The notes under the pieces: generated by a model
What the model was told of the DNA's origin: nothing
Seen by the model: the letters and a program-made list of their open reading frames with translations, nothing else
Databases searched by the model: none
Position numbers and translations under genes: made by a program
Part shown: positions 1 through 12,945 of the stretch, one piece after another
Numbering within the stretch: the first letter of the stretch is position 1
Layout: every line of letters begins with the position of its first letter
Source of the DNA: Tubulanus polymorphus
Taxonomy: Eukaryota; Nemertea; Palaeonemertea; Tubulaniformes; Tubulanidae
NCBI RefSeq assembly: GCF_964204645.1
Contig: NC_134027.1
Location: 1,159,501-1,223,500, forward strand
DNA length: 64,000 nt
Reading direction: 5' to 3'

Positions 1-36
1 TTTTAGGCTAAAACTTTTTCGTGAAACTGGGTCCAG
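1..36. repeat. Right end of a GGGCCCAGTTTCAC-type foldback element, cut by the window edge
   Basis: The opening bases (TTTTAGGCTAAAA...CGTGAAACTGGG) match the right half of the complete element at 21797-21926 almost base for base, so this is a truncated copy of the same family. Confidence 0.7.
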
Positions 37-964
37 TGCATCAAAAAGTTGTCATAATCTAGAGTTAAAAAACATTTGACATGAGTTCAGAAACAAATCA
101 AATTTCATCAAAGAACAGTCGAAATGGGCGCAGGATATTCGGATTACAAAATATTCTAATTCGATTTCAAAGCCCATACACCGTCTTAACATTGCGCGGC
201 GCAATGATAAATTGCACCTTTTTCTATCTCTTGAAATTAATGTTTAACCTTCCTTGGAATTAAAAAAACTTATTGAATAAAAAACAGATTTTTCAATAGT
301 CAATTGAATATTAAGCTTTAGCGTTAAATCGCGTCGTTAATTTACTTAGGAAGGTAATCTTTATTTCTAACTCATCTCTGACCTTTTCTGAAATCCGCGG
401 AACACGATTTATCATCAGGTGAGGTTGTTAAGGATTATTGTCGGTTCGAAACCCGATTTCAGAAAGAAAGACTCGTTAAAACTGGTCGAACTGAACACAA
501 AGCGCCATTAGACTCTGTTCCACTGTTTGTCTTTAGTATTAAAACCTGATTATACATTCGTTTATTCAATAGCGTGAAAAGCTTTCAAAAAATCAATTAT
601 TGAAATTTCCAAAAAAAAAAATTCTAGCATCATAAATTAGTTTTTGTTACGGAGACTTTTTGTGTTCGCAGGTGAGTTGAAATTAACTGAACCATGTGGC
701 GCCCCCTAGTGGAATTGTCTTGTGCCGTAGGTTATACTAAAGGACGTGTCTTGTACCGTATTCTGGATAACCACCTACAGAGATGTTAAGTAAGTAGGTA
801 AAAACCTTGAGTCGATGATATGAACATCTATTGTCTGACTTCTGTCCATAATTTTTGTTTCTCGATGGACTGTCGGTTTCAACACGCCCCCTGGATATTA
901 CCCCTATAAAAGATTCTAAGTGTATGTGATATTTTAGAAATTGATCCTTGAATGTGTTCATCTT

Positions 965-1052
965 TCTTATTTCATATTTGTATATTCTCATGCATCTCTT
1001 TATGACAGGTTGTAATTTAATGTGGAAATAAAACTATTATTATTAGATAATT
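965..1052 (+). repeat. Retroelement-type 3' tail (copy 1)
   Basis: The segment TTTCATATTTGTATATTCTC...TGTGGAAATAAAACTATTATTATTAG is similar to the reverse complement of 38461-38545. A shared end with AATAAA followed by short ATT repeats is what 3' ends of non-LTR retrotransposons or dependent SINEs look like. No reverse transcriptase remnant is seen beside either copy. Confidence 0.45.
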
Positions 1053-1307
1053 ATTATCTTGATACGGTTCCTACTTAAAACCCTCGACTCATTTTTTTTT
1101 ACTGAAAAATGAAAACAAAAAATTCTTTGAAACGAAAGCAAAAAGCTAATTTTCATATCAATTAATTGCGCAATGTGATACAATAATAACAAACACCTTT
1201 TAGCGATTGTTGAACAATAAAGACACGTTTCAACAATAATAATTGGGCCTTCATGAAAAATTCATTCCGATGATTTCCTGCCAGATTTTACGATCCGGTC
1301 GTAGCTG

Positions 1308-1356
1308 TAGCAGCAGCAGCAGCAGCGGCAGCAGCAGCGGCAGCAGCAGCAGTAGC
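1308..1356. repeat. CAG/CGG trinucleotide run
   Basis: About 16 imperfect CAG units with CGG and TAG interruptions. No coding context is seen around it. Confidence 0.9.
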
Positions 1357-1754
1357 TTTTTCATTAGGTATTGTACATTAACACTGCAAGTGAACGATAA
1401 ATCAAAGGCGAACTAGGAAATTATATTGTCTCCGAGATTTTCGGCCACTTTTCAACGAAGCCATATTTCATAGAGAACCGCGGATCTGACATGGTTGGAC
1501 AAATTGCTACACGAAGTAAAGTGATCGTTTCGTGGACGACTCTGGCTCGTATTATGACTGTAATATGACTAGTTACGACAGGCTCGCCCGTGACAGATTC
1601 TATGTATTGAGTGACGCGCAGACTAGCCTGTACTGGGTGACAGGCTCACCCGTGATAGGATCGAATGGGTTTAAGCTTTTCGGATTGAGTTGCCTCGGCC
1701 CAAACAGGCACGGGTCCATTTTGGTGATCGGTTCCATAGTCGAGAATGAAGTAA

Positions 1755-1845
1755 AAAAGTGATCTTAAATCTTAAGTTGTTAGATTGGTTATAAAACTGA
1801 ACACGGTCTTAGACGTGTCTTAAGTCGAAGCCTGTACAACTGGGT
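1755..1845. repeat. Dispersed TTAGATTGGTTATA-type foldback fragment
   Basis: CTTAAGTTGTTAGATTGGTTATA and the CTTAGAC...CTTAAGTC segment match the tandem copies at 16385-16590 and the element at 21928-22067. The stretch just before (1577-1720) has a direct repeat GACAGGCTC-CCCGTGA and CAAACAGGCACGGGTCC, also found near 21690. Confidence 0.55.
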
Positions 1846-2384
1846 CCTGTATTTGAAATACCATTGCGACCCGTGTTAGATTTCTACCCAAAATGGACAC
1901 TTCGTGTAAGATCCAAGAATTTCTTTCTTTCGAAACGCACCCAAATGATCCGTTAACTTTGAATCATTCATTACCTATAGTCGTGCCCACTCTTTCCTGG
2001 GAAAATCAGGTATAAAGGATGTGAAACATTAGCACATTCCACGCGTAGGAAGTCTTACACATTCTCGGTCGGATTCTATGACAGTTAGGATTTTCCGCTG
2101 TTAGTTCTGACACACGAACTCAACACGTGCTCGGGATGTTGCGTTTCATCAACCGAAAAACGAGCAACAGTTGAAGAAATACGAAAAAAATCCCTTTAAA
2201 CTTCGGGTTGAATTTCATCGAATTTACGATTCATCTTTAAGCTTTCTACGAATAACCCGGTTCTTAATTAGAGCCAGTTCCATAGACAAGACTTGAAAAC
2301 TTTGAAACATTTTCATCGTGTATGAATAACTAAGCTGAGGATCTATATAAGGAAAAATTCTATAAAACCGAACCTAGGTTGAGG

Positions 2385-2530
2385 ATTTGTCCCTAGGGAT
2401 AACTATGATAGCCATAAGTCTATGAAACAGGGCCCAGGTGTTAACGATATAGCCTTAGGGATAACTTTGATGCCCAGTCCATAACAGAGCACATTTTTGT
2501 CCCTAGGGATAACTTTGATAGCTCAATCAG
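2385..2530. repeat. Degenerate tandem repeat (CCTAGGGATAACTTTGATAG)
   Basis: The core appears at about 2392, 2456 and 2502 with intervening GTCTATGAAACAGGGCCC-like segments. It seems to be built from decayed copies of the foldback family. Confidence 0.6.
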
Positions 2531-4269
2531 TCTATGATGGCTCAGGTTATAGATTTTCTTACTTATCCAATTATAAGGATGATTTTATCATCAATAGCTT
2601 ATGAAACTGGGATTTCTTTTTTAGTTTTTTTTTTCTAAGACCAAACTAAACGGAATTCCGAAGAGGTGATTTATTTACTACAAAAAGCTTTTCTCGGTAA
2701 ATGGCCGAAAAGCTTCGAATCAATTTCCGAAACACTTTGACGTAACACGAGAGAAGTCATCTGTTTCGCGTTAACTGCGTTAATCAGGTGTGCTCATATT
2801 TTTATCGTTCTCCGTGCATCTTGCGTCAATGTGTCCCTCAATGCGCACATGTACCTCTGATTCGAGCAGTGCGTATCACCTGGCGTTAAGATGGCCGCCA
2901 TCAGCGTGCACCTGCAGCAGCTTACTGCAGCCTTGTGGTCGTTTACACTCGTGTGTGCCGGCGCCATTTTACTTCCTGGATGACGTCATGCGTGAAATGT
3001 CTTGCGGTTCGAATCCGCACTAAATTAACCCTTAGTGATAAAAAGTGAAATTTTTTGCCGGGGTGAATCTGAGAGGGCACACCCTTAGAATATCAAATTA
3101 TGAAAAAAAAATATATTTTTGCGTTATAAAGCTTTTCTTCGTTTTTTCCAGGAAAATAAGTTGATATTTTTATGAGCTTTCGAATTTCTAATCAATTCAA
3201 AATTAATTTCATTATAAAGTAAAAAAATTGATTCAAGTAATAAAAGTTAACTTTCCAGTAGAATTTCGATTTTGCACCGAACCATGGAACTTGAACAGTT
3301 CAAGACGTCTGCCTTACGTAACACGTTATAGTTCAATTTCAATTATGAAATTCAAAAGAAGTTAATTTCTATTAAATCGAATTGAGGTTTTAATTGTGTG
3401 TATTCACGCGCACCTGTCACGGGCACCTGTTTAGGTTTTCTTATATCATCAAACATGTAACTGAAGAATTCCCTTAAGTGTCGTTGAGTATCGAGAGCTA
3501 GAGAGGTTATTCATTAATTAGCTCGTGTAACAGAAGCGCTGAAGACAGACGATCAGCTACTTCAGTTCGGGAAGCATTTCAGGTGTTTCAGGTGTTTCAG
3601 GTGTGTTTACCTTGTGTCGAGTAGTTGTGTAGGTGTGTTTCGAAAATGGAAGTATAAATAACCGATTTGAAGCGTCCCGTCTGTGATCGAATTCTCAACA
3701 ACCACTCGTCATCAATTAAGATATCGAGAATGATCATAATTTTCCGCGCCGTGAACAGCGCAGACGTCCATTACTCGGGAACGACTCAATCGATTTGTTT
3801 ATGGGCTATTACACAATTGGAGCTCTCTTCAGCAGCGAACTCAGCGGTCCTTACAATCTAGAGCAGGTGTTCCCGGTGGGATCAGTCCCCGGCTAATCTT
3901 TCGTTGGATTTTCCCGTTTCGGCCAGCGTGCACCTTGCAGTTGATTAGATCCGACACGAGTTGTCGGTTAATTGTGAACACGTCGTTTCGTCGTATCAAA
4001 GGATTCGTCGTTTGTTCTGTTTTTAGTTCTCCTCTCAATACGCGCACAGATACATGTGCTTAGCTCAATAAAGCATTAATTAAGCTCGACTGCAGTTCTA
4101 GGGACGCTCTCATAAAAATTTACTGTTCAATTAGAAAAGCGTTGTCCTGAAACGGGCCCCTGAACTGAACTCGGTCAAGGGGTACAAAAATTGACCTGCA
4201 AACTGATTGAAATCAGTCTTAAAGACTTATATTTTGGAGAACTTTTCATTTGGACTTTCATTATATAAT

Positions 4270-4306
4270 AATCTACTTATTTCTGGAAATCAGAAATAAG
4301 TAGATT
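4270..4306. repeat. Perfect 16-bp stem hairpin
   Basis: AATCTACTTATTTCTG (4270-4285) and its exact reverse complement (4291-4306) flank a GAAAT loop. There is no T-run or gene beside it; function unknown. Confidence 0.85.
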
Positions 4307-4977
4307 GAAATTCTAAGACGGAAAAGTTGAAATTAGATGTACATTTATACGACTGGCGTCTCTTTCTTGCAGTAATAATCAAGCTGATTTTTGTCATCAT
4401 TTATAGCACCGAATCTTCTTCCGACCACTTGATATTCTACGCCTGATTGGTAGCGTACAAGTGCCTCACGCAATCCGTCAGAAGATCATTTTCCCCCGAA
4501 CCGAGTCTAGAAAATCGTTCGTCGCTTGTTTGTTCCACTTCGTGTAGGAATAATTGGAAATTCACTTTCTGCTCGTATGACTGGCCATAAACCAGTAATA
4601 AGCAAGTAATTTTACGGCTAGGATAAGACAAACAATTTAGTTCACCGGGGATTAATGATCATTCGGCTGGTTAATCAATATCGTCAGCTAATTATACCCT
4701 CCTTCACCGCACCACGCACGCCACGCACTGACTGTCACGCACAACTCGCGTGTTCGCAGACATATCGCTGTAACTGAACTTAAATATTTTATCACCGACA
4801 TATTTTGATAATTTGATATTACGCACAAGACGTTTCGTGGCATCTGTGCTGAAACTTTGCTATGATTATCGTAGAGTTGACTCTTTGATGAGTCTCGATG
4901 CTTTGACAGACGATCATTATGTTGACGACCTTGCACCTGGTAGATTGAATTAAATACATTTTTGGACCCCAAAGTAG

Positions 4978-5440
4978 TTCTCTCGCCTCTCTCCTTTCAC
5001 TCTCCTCTCCTCTCGCCTCTCTCCTCGCTCCTCTCCCCTCTCCTCTCCCCTCTCTCCGCTCCCCCTCTCCTCTCCCCCTCTCCTCTCCCCTCTCTCCTCT
5101 CCCCCTCTCTCCTCTCTTATCTCTCCTCTCTCTTCTGCTCTCCGCTCCCCCTCTCCTCTCCCCTCTCTCCTCTCCCCCTCTCTCCTCTCTTATCTCTCCT
5201 CTCTCTTCTGCTCTCTGCCCTCTCTCTCCCCTCTCCCCTCTGCCCTCTACCTCACTCCCCCTCTCCCCACTATTCTCCCTCTCCCACTCCCACTATCTCA
5301 CCCTCCTCTCTCTCCCTCTCCTCTCTCTCCCTCTCCTCTCTCTCCCCTCTCCCTCCAACCGTCTCCCCTCTCCCCCTCTCTCCCCTCTCCCTCCAACTCT
5401 CTCCCCTCTCTCCACCACTCTCTCCCTCTTCGCCTCAGAA
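4978..5440. repeat. CT-rich low-complexity tract (CTCTCC/CTCTCCCC)
   Basis: About 460 bases almost wholly C and T on the + strand, with larger repeated blocks (compare about 5055-5130 and 5139-5205). The long open frame across it (Ser/Pro/Leu) is an artefact of composition. Such tracts can form triplex DNA. Confidence 0.95.
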
Positions 5441-7224
5441 ATAACTCATTCTGTGGTTGTTGTAATTCTCAGAATGATTGTTTGTATTCTCAATGTGCTA
5501 GTGAGTCACAGTCACAGCGTCAGTCACCCGTGTAACCAGACCGATACACGAAACAAAGCCCGACTGTTTTTGTCATCACAAGAAGAGAAGTATAACCCAA
5601 GCTCTCTCCAGCCGTCGCTCATGAATCGCGGCGCTAACTGGACACAAATTCATCATTTTGTCGAATGTGTTAAATTTTTCCTGTAACACGTCCGAGCGTC
5701 GTGTTAATTACAGTATCATCGACGTGCCGGGTGACTTGTTAACGTCTTAGCCCGAAGAGACTGAGCGCGAGGGGCATCGCCGCCTTGTCGAACCCGTGTA
5801 GTTTTCGCGTCGTTTCCTCGCGGCCTTTGTGTCGGATTAATTAGTACGTGTCCATCGGGCATCGGAACATCTTGAAAGAGAAAAAAGAGCGCTATCAAAA
5901 ACCGGGATAGGAAAGAAACTCCACGAGATGCTACAGAATTTGTCGATCTCCTTCGGCAACTGAAATATGGCTTAATTGGACGCCACCGGAAATGATGCCA
6001 CATACCTCTTCCGGTATCTCGTGGAGCTTGTCATCCGAGCGATTTTTTTTTGTAAATCAATAACAATATTTTCATGCGCTTCAAATTAAGGAGATGGTTT
6101 TTCTTGTACATTGATATCACCGATGCTTTATAACACCTTAACCTGCTTGTTCTTCGATATGACCCTTGCTTAACACCCTAACTTCCTTTTACCCGATACC
6201 ATCCTTGCTTAACAATCTAACCTATTTTGTAGGCTACTTCGCGCAATTATCAGGATCAGACACAAATTTCGGACAAGTTTTTATCGTAGATATTGCGTCT
6301 AGTCTGAACTTTGCAAAAACACGCATTCAAAATGTGCCTTTCATCTTTACTATACACGCAATAGTCTATAACAATACTCATCTGTTCTCACGAATTCGGA
6401 GAACACGAGAAAAAAAAACTATTGCATCGAGAAAATTCTCTTCTATACGGCCGAAAAAAAGAACGTTACAAATTTAACCTATTCATCGCGGATGTGATCG
6501 TTTTGTTGTCGGTAGATGACTTCATTGCTACTAGATGAATGCCGAATATGTTTTCAGGTGTCGTGTCCCGGACGCGAAAAGCATCGGATCTTTTCAAAAG
6601 GGGATATTTTTGTTACAATCCGCCTCGGGCGAGAATCATGTAACCTACAATTTGTGACAGCGAAGAAGACACGTTAAACCGGTCATTACGGCGTAAATGT
6701 GTTCGTTAGAATTATGGCTAAGATTCTTTTCACGAAAACCGGCAATATATAGGGCTTTAATTTGTAAAGAAACATAGAGAAGGTGTCAAACATAAATTTC
6801 CCGGTGCGATAAAAATTGCTATTTTAACCGTGTTGTGTTTTGTCGAATTTTCTGTTCATGGCGACTTTGAAGAAGGCGAAAAAATGCTAACGCGGTATAA
6901 AGAAGTTAAAGTCGGGCCCCCGAAGGACAACGTGAAAACCTGTAATTTTGTGTGTGGTTTACTTTTTTGCTAAACAGGAATGATAAATTATGGAAGTTAG
7001 TAGTCGATCTCTGTACAGTGTTTTGTATTGTGTTGTGCGAATTTCGCTGTGGTTAAAAAAATGCGACATCAAAACATTTAAAAAAAAGCCACGCAGTAAT
7101 AGTGTGACAACGTTGACAGCAAAATGAAAATTGATGTGTGGAAGATTAAGGGTCACTTGTAATGGAAAAGTTTCTTTGAATATGACATCAAAATGTTATG
7201 AATATAGGTCTCGGAATGATAGAT
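5441..7224. other. Non-coding, nothing recognised
   Basis: Mixed sequence without a supported gene. A short near-duplication (CTTGCTTAACACCCTAACTT and similar) lies at about 6120-6225. Confidence 0.5.
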
Positions 7225-8385
7225 TGGAGGATTCACCAATCTGTCAAGACTGTTTTAGTTTTTAGACACCGCTTTCCCACCACAGCACGGGAGAAGGTTC
7301 ACCAAGAACTTATACATGACTGTTCTGCTCGCTGTTCTCCCCATACCACACAGTTGTGAGGAGAGGGGGTTCACCAGGAACCTGATGAGACTGTTCTACT
7401 CAAGGTTCTCTATCTAATAGGCCTACCACAGTTGTGAGGAGAGGGGTTTGCCAGAGAAGGTTCACCAAGAAGGTTCCACTGTTCTGCTTGCTGTTCTCCC
7501 CATACCACGCAGTTGTGAGGAGAGGGGGTTCACCAGGAACCTGATGAGACTGTTCTACTCAAGGTTCTCTATCTAATAGGCCTACCACAGTTGTGAGGAG
7601 AGGGGTTTGCCAGAGAAGGTTCACCAAGAAGGTTCCACTGTTCTACTCACTGCTTTCTCATACCACGCAGTTGTGAGAAGATGGGGTTCACCAGGAAACT
7701 GATGAGACTGTTCTACTCAAGGTTCTCTATCTAATAGGCCTACCACAGTTGTGAGGAGAGGGGTTTGCCAGAGAAGGTTCACCAAGAAGGTTCCACTGTT
7801 CTACTCACTGCTTTCTCATACCACGCAGTTGTGAGAAGATGGGGTTCACCAGGAAACTGATGAGACTGTTCTACTCAAGGTTCTCTATCTAATAGGCCTG
7901 CCACAGTTGTGAGGAGAGGGGTTTGCCAGAGAAGGTTCACCAAGAAGGTTCCACTGTTCTACTCACTGCTTTCTCATACCACGCAGTTGTGAGAAGATGG
8001 GGTTCACCAGGAAACTGATGAGACTGTTCTACTCAAGGTTCTCTATCTAATAGGCCTGCCACAGTTGTGAGGAGAGGGGTTTGCCAGAGAAGGTTCACCA
8101 AGAAGGTTCCACTGTTCTACTCACTGCTTTCTCATACCACGCAGTTGTGAGAAGATGGGGTTCACCAGGAAACTGATGAGACTGTTCTACTCAAGGTTCT
8201 CTATCTAATAGGCCTGCCACAGTTGTGAGGAGAGGGGTTTGCCAGAGAAGGTTCACCAAGAAGGTTCCACTGTTCTACTCACTGCTTTCTCATACCACGC
8301 AGTTGTGAGAAGATGGGGTTCACCAGGAACCTGATGAGACTGTTCTACTTAAGGTTCTCTAATACCGTGGAGTTGTGATGAGAGG
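7225..8385. repeat. Satellite-like tandem array, about 158-bp unit (dimer of 78 + 80)
   Basis: The marker CAAGGTTCTCTATCTAATAG recurs at 7401, 7560, 7718, 7876, 8034 and 8192, with a decayed copy at about 8350, giving spacings of 159 then 158. Within each unit CAGTTGTGAG occurs twice about 78-80 bases apart (7668, 7746, 7826), so the unit is a dimer of two diverged monomers. Central copies are nearly identical, edge copies diverge, as expected for unequal exchange. No open frame runs through it. Confidence 0.95.
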
Positions 8386-11300
8386 GGTTCGCTATCATGG
8401 CTGTTTTCTCACCACAAGGGCAAGTTGTACTCGCTTCTATTCCACCAGATATAAGGCATCAATCCTGTCCTAAAATTTCTGGACATTACAAACTTCTCAA
8501 AGAGCGTCTGATGAATCGTTCCCAGCGCGCAGTGTTCTTCTCTCCTGAATCATGTAGCTTAAATAATGTGATTAAAGCGGTTATTTTGCGCCTATCGCCG
8601 ACGGGGCTTTTTAACTCGACGTCCATTTTACAGTTTATCGCCTTGTCACAAAAGCCTTTACAACCCGAACCTTCTTTACACCCATCGCGAACAACATTCT
8701 GTCGTTTAAACAAACCAGAAACAATCTTTACAAAGTCGCCGTGTCCCGGTTTTACAGTTCAAACCGATCACCGCTTCTACCCCAGAGGTAATTTTGTAAT
8801 TAACGGTATATAGGGAAGTTATTGCTGGCATGCTGTGTAAGGCCTGGTGACAAAACCTACGCCTCGGGACCCTGCAATGGTATGCTCGTAGCCTTTCAAG
8901 ACGAATTATACAAAACTATTGTAAGACACCGTTACGGGCCGAGCATAGATCTCTCCCGTCTTTTTTTGCAAAGCTCACGAATTCCTTTAACTCTGAAATG
9001 GGAGGTCCTTTGCCCTAGCCTGATGCAGGTGTGCTGGGTCGTGGTGCGTGTCGTATAGTGGAGTGAATAATAAAAGAAAAGATGCTTGCGTTGATCATTA
9101 AACCCGCTGACAATGGCGCGCATATTGTAAACATTGCCCGGATAAGCGAAGAACACATTTCTCCAATGTGTTTGACATTTCGTTTCCACAATAGACGTTT
9201 GTTCCCGACAAATCCTACGCGCAGAGAAATGAGAAATATGTAACATTTCAACTCTCGACGACGACGAGAATGGTTAATTGTGTGCTTTAATCGTATCCGA
9301 TTTCAAACTGAATTATAGTCGTCTTTTCAATACGTGTTTCTTGTCAATAATAGAACACGTTAGTTCGGTCGGTTGTATATTATTCGAACGACGAAGAAGA
9401 CGCCAGAACAGAACTTACAAATCGAAGTCAAAATTTACAACCGGTGACAACAACATTTCTTTAAAATTGTCTCCTTTGTGAGTAACACGGTTTATTCTCG
9501 AGTCTATAAGATTGACGCACCTGGTACCTATATTATTATCTATGGGAAATGCCGATTTGAAGTGCCCCCACAACGTCTTAAAGATAGATAATGCGCGCTA
9601 TTTAGAAAATAAATAGCGAAACGTCTTACATAAATGCGTCCGTTAGCTTTCAAGGGACGGATTAGTTTTAAGTGTTAATTCTTGTAAGTATGATTTATGG
9701 TTCTTCAATTGAATTCACGTTCACGTTCAACAGCAACTTCACGAACGGTTAAATCGACCTCAATTTTCCATTTTTATTGATGATACAATTCAATTATGGC
9801 TCCAGATAATCGATTATGTGTATACATAGTTGCTATGGACCTCAACGGGACGCATTGTTGACCGTTCGGTATATCGGGTTACTGTAGGAGATTCGTCGAC
9901 TGCACGAAGGCGTTTGACCGGATGTCTCGAGTTTAGTTGGCTATAAAGTCGACGGCAATGTTGTCACCCCACGCTGGGCTGTTTTCAAAAATATCGAATT
10001 ACACTCGGTGATTTGTAAGGGAATTTTCAATCTAACTCCGAATAGAGCTAAGTGGATAATTATTTGTATCGTGGGGTAGGTGACATTGTGGCATATGGAC
10101 ACGTATCTGGTAATTGTTATAATCAGGGGGTCGTTTGCGTGCTTGGAAAATCTGTGGTCGGATGAATCAGCGCCATGGAGTTTTGGACATAGATTATCAC
10201 AGTATGATCGAGTTTTGAAACGTCGGCGTTATTGGCCAATTCCAAAGCTACAAATCACATCTGATACTTTGAAGTATATTCTTATGAAACCAATGCGTAG
10301 CATTTTCAAATAACTTCCAATATCTATAAACAATAACCGATATAATTATTTGGGTGCAGTTTCTTAGCCTTAAAACGGTTCGATTTGAATAATTGTCCTC
10401 GCCGAAAAACAGGAAGTAACCAAACCAAAAACTTCTTCGCAAAACTGACCCCTGAATCTAATTATACGTAAAAGGTAACCCCCCCCCCCCCGATTTTTTC
10501 CGGAACTCTCACGAGTGGTTGGTGTAGCGCCTGCATGCATAGCTCATTGATAGGAGAGAAAAACCGTTGGCTGAAACGTGACTTTACGTGAAGTAAACGG
10601 GATTTCATTCCTCCAGTGTTTATATCGTATTAGGACGAATTGACAGCAATCATCGCAGGGGACGCGAGGCGGAGGTTGACTTTACGCGCAGTGTCTGAAG
10701 GGTCTAATGCCTGCACACCACTCAGCTTCCAATCTCCCCGTGAACGGGTAATCAAATAAAAATTAATTAGCCCCCGTTAAGATGTTATTCCATTTTAAAG
10801 ATGTTTCCGAACAAATATTTGCGCAAGTCTCGGCGGTGATATTGAGTCAGCGCTGAACGCGAGAACAGCGCGAGGAAACTCGTGGAAACTCGAGATCTTA
10901 CCGAGCTCGCATTTTTTATGGCTCTCGATAAAAATGCCAAGAAATCCGATATCTTACAATCGATTCCGTCCTCTGAACGGAACTGGGGATTTTCGTAAGC
11001 AGTTGTTCACTGGTAATTTTATCTTCCGAAAAGTAACGCCACTTTAGACTAATATACACGTACCATCATACCTCAGCCTGCATCTATCCGGCGTTTGCAG
11101 AATTCAAGTGAATATCATCACTTAGTCAAGTCATCATAGCGATGAATTATTCGAATGACGACTTACACCGAGCAAATTGAATTAGAAATACATGTACATT
11201 GAAAGTATGACGACTTTACGAAACGACTTATCAAAATGACTCTTGATCGACTTTGCCTTGTAAACTCACGACCCAGTTCCTGAATCGTGGCTTTTCCGAA

Positions 11301-11756
11301 GCGAAACAAAAAATAAATCAATTTCATTTTCTTCAATAAAGGAATTATCGTCGACATCTTCGGCTTAAATTTCACTCCTAGCAACGAAAGAGCTAAATAA
11401 CTGGCAATATCCTGGCCGGAAGCGGAAATTCGTCGGATTAAACCCAGTGGAATTATAAACTTGAGCGGGAACCAGTCGAAGGGGAGGGCGCAAAAAATGC
11501 TTCCAGACGCTTCATTAATCGGTGGAATCTCCCGGTGGGAATTTCGTCTGCCCCGATCGCGGCTGGACACGTGATCGGGTGCCGTTTGTTTCTTTACATT
11601 GTAAAAGTACATACAAGCTTTTAATAATCAGTAATACCTTAAACAAACTTCGTATATTCAATAGGATTTTCGTGTTGGCTCAGATTTTTTTCATGCTTTC
11701 GAAGAAATTAATCCCCAACATAATCATTTGCTGTAAACGTCTTTAGGGAATATCTA

Positions 11757-11975
11757 GGCCAAAAAAATTGATACCTTGTTTCTCCGCTCTGCTGAGCTTA
11801 AATGTTGACCCGGCCGGCCGCCTATCTACCCTATACATTACTTTTTTTTAAATCGTGATCAATTTAACCATAACAGACCCGGCCGCTATAGAAATGAACT
11901 GTTTATAAATTTTATCATATTTTACAAAAATGACCCGGCCGCTGCGGAGAAACAAGGTATCATTTTTGTTTAGCC
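11757..11975. repeat. Inverted-repeat element with TGATACCTTGTTTCTCCGC ends
   Basis: TGATACCTTGTTTCTCCGC (11769-11787) is exactly reverse-complemented at 11944-11962, and the flanks GGCCAAAAAAA and TTTTTGTTTAGCCC extend the inverted repeat imperfectly. Between them GACCCGGCCG occurs three times. A solo end (GAGAAACAAGGTATCATTTT) lies at about 29676-29695. The pattern fits a small non-autonomous DNA transposon; I could not confirm a target-site duplication. Confidence 0.65.
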
Positions 11976-12609
11976 CTACTAGTAATATTAATGATTATAT
12001 ATATCCCGTGATTTAGAATTCGGATAACGATACAAATTTCGTTGCTTAGAGTTTTAATTCTTCTCTTCTAAAGTAAATCAATCTGAAATTTTGGATCCAA
12101 ATTTTACAAGAACTTACATCGTGGAACTGAAAAAATGGACGTTATTGAAGCGATGAAAAACTCGAGTTCCTCAAACCTGAATTCGTTTCAAAGGTATTTT
12201 TGTTTCGGTCGCGAATTCGTCCGTTCTTTCGGTAACTTGTCGTTTCAAATTCAACCATGAAAAATAGTTGTTACCGAGTTGAGAATCGATACGGAAAACT
12301 GGTAAATTCAGCGCGTGAAAAACCCGCGAGAATTTCAACAGTTGTCGAATTTAGAGTGGGTCGGTGAGACACGACACGGAACAGTACTTCAAGCGTGAAT
12401 CAATTCTTATACAACACGTTCATCGCAGCCATGTGGGAATGATTTTCTTTTGAACATTTTCTTCGTCGAAAACAAAAATTGAATCGGGGACAAGAAACGG
12501 CGAAGTTTTATTATTTAAAGAAAAGTTTACAGCTTGAGAAATTCGATACAACATCTCGGGTTGAATCAGAACCCTGCATTCACTCAATCTCGACTCTCTC
12601 AGCTGATAC

Positions 12610-12945
12610 TCAATATTTTGGTCACCATCCAATTTCTAATCTTCAATACTTCACAATGTGTACAGAACTTTTAATGAAAAATGAACTACAAATACCAGAT
12701 TTTATCAGCACACTTTCAAAAACCGATTCGTCGACACTTTACATGTGCTTAGCACTTTATTTGAGACACTAATGAGTAGCCTTACTTGAAAATCAAAATT
12801 AGATATAAGACATTTTATCGGCACAAAAACTGATCATCCACACTTCATAATATGTTCAGAACTTCACCTGAGACCTATTTAATTGAAAATGAACTACGAA
12901 CATGTATATACAAACACCAGATATTAGACATTTTATCAGTACACT
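12610..12945. repeat. Degenerate direct repeats
   Basis: CATCCA...CTTCA-TA-TGT-CAGAACTT, GAAAATGAACTAC-A and CACCAGAT/ACCAGAT...TTTATCAG-ACACTT recur in the same order in two blocks (about 12624-12715 and 12836-12945), with a third partial block between. Confidence 0.6.

Larger units (their letters stand above)
37..4977. other. Non-coding upstream region, no gene seen
   Basis: AT-rich sequence with stop codons in all frames. Apart from the separately listed repeats it holds a CAGGTGTTT triplicate near 3577-3605 and a short GC-rich patch near 2870-3020. That patch ends in a tRNA T-arm-like sequence (GCGGTTCGAATCCGC) but has no recognisable tRNA body. Confidence 0.5.

Noticed and set aside
1298-1380. 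CAG run as a polyglutamine exon
   Set aside because: Flanking frames are closed and there are no splice signals; a microsatellite explains it.
2940-3023. Possible tRNA ending in GCGGTTCGAATCCGC
   Set aside because: Only the T arm is convincing; no acceptor, D or anticodon arms found.
4962-5444. 160-codon Ser/Pro/Leu open frame
   Set aside because: It lies wholly in the CT-rich tract and reflects composition.
6115-6225. Telomere-like TTAACACCCTAAC segments
   Set aside because: Only a few imperfect copies, not a TTAGGG-type array.
7225-8385. CRISPR-like array
   Set aside because: Repeats are contiguous 158-bp units without unique spacers, in a eukaryotic genome.
8397-8813. 138-codon open frame following the 158-bp satellite
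   Set aside because: No domain recognised, and its start lies just beyond repeat sequence; no support from splice sites.
11163-11612. 149-codon open frame on the minus strand
   Set aside because: No recognisable domain, no splice or promoter context; likely chance.
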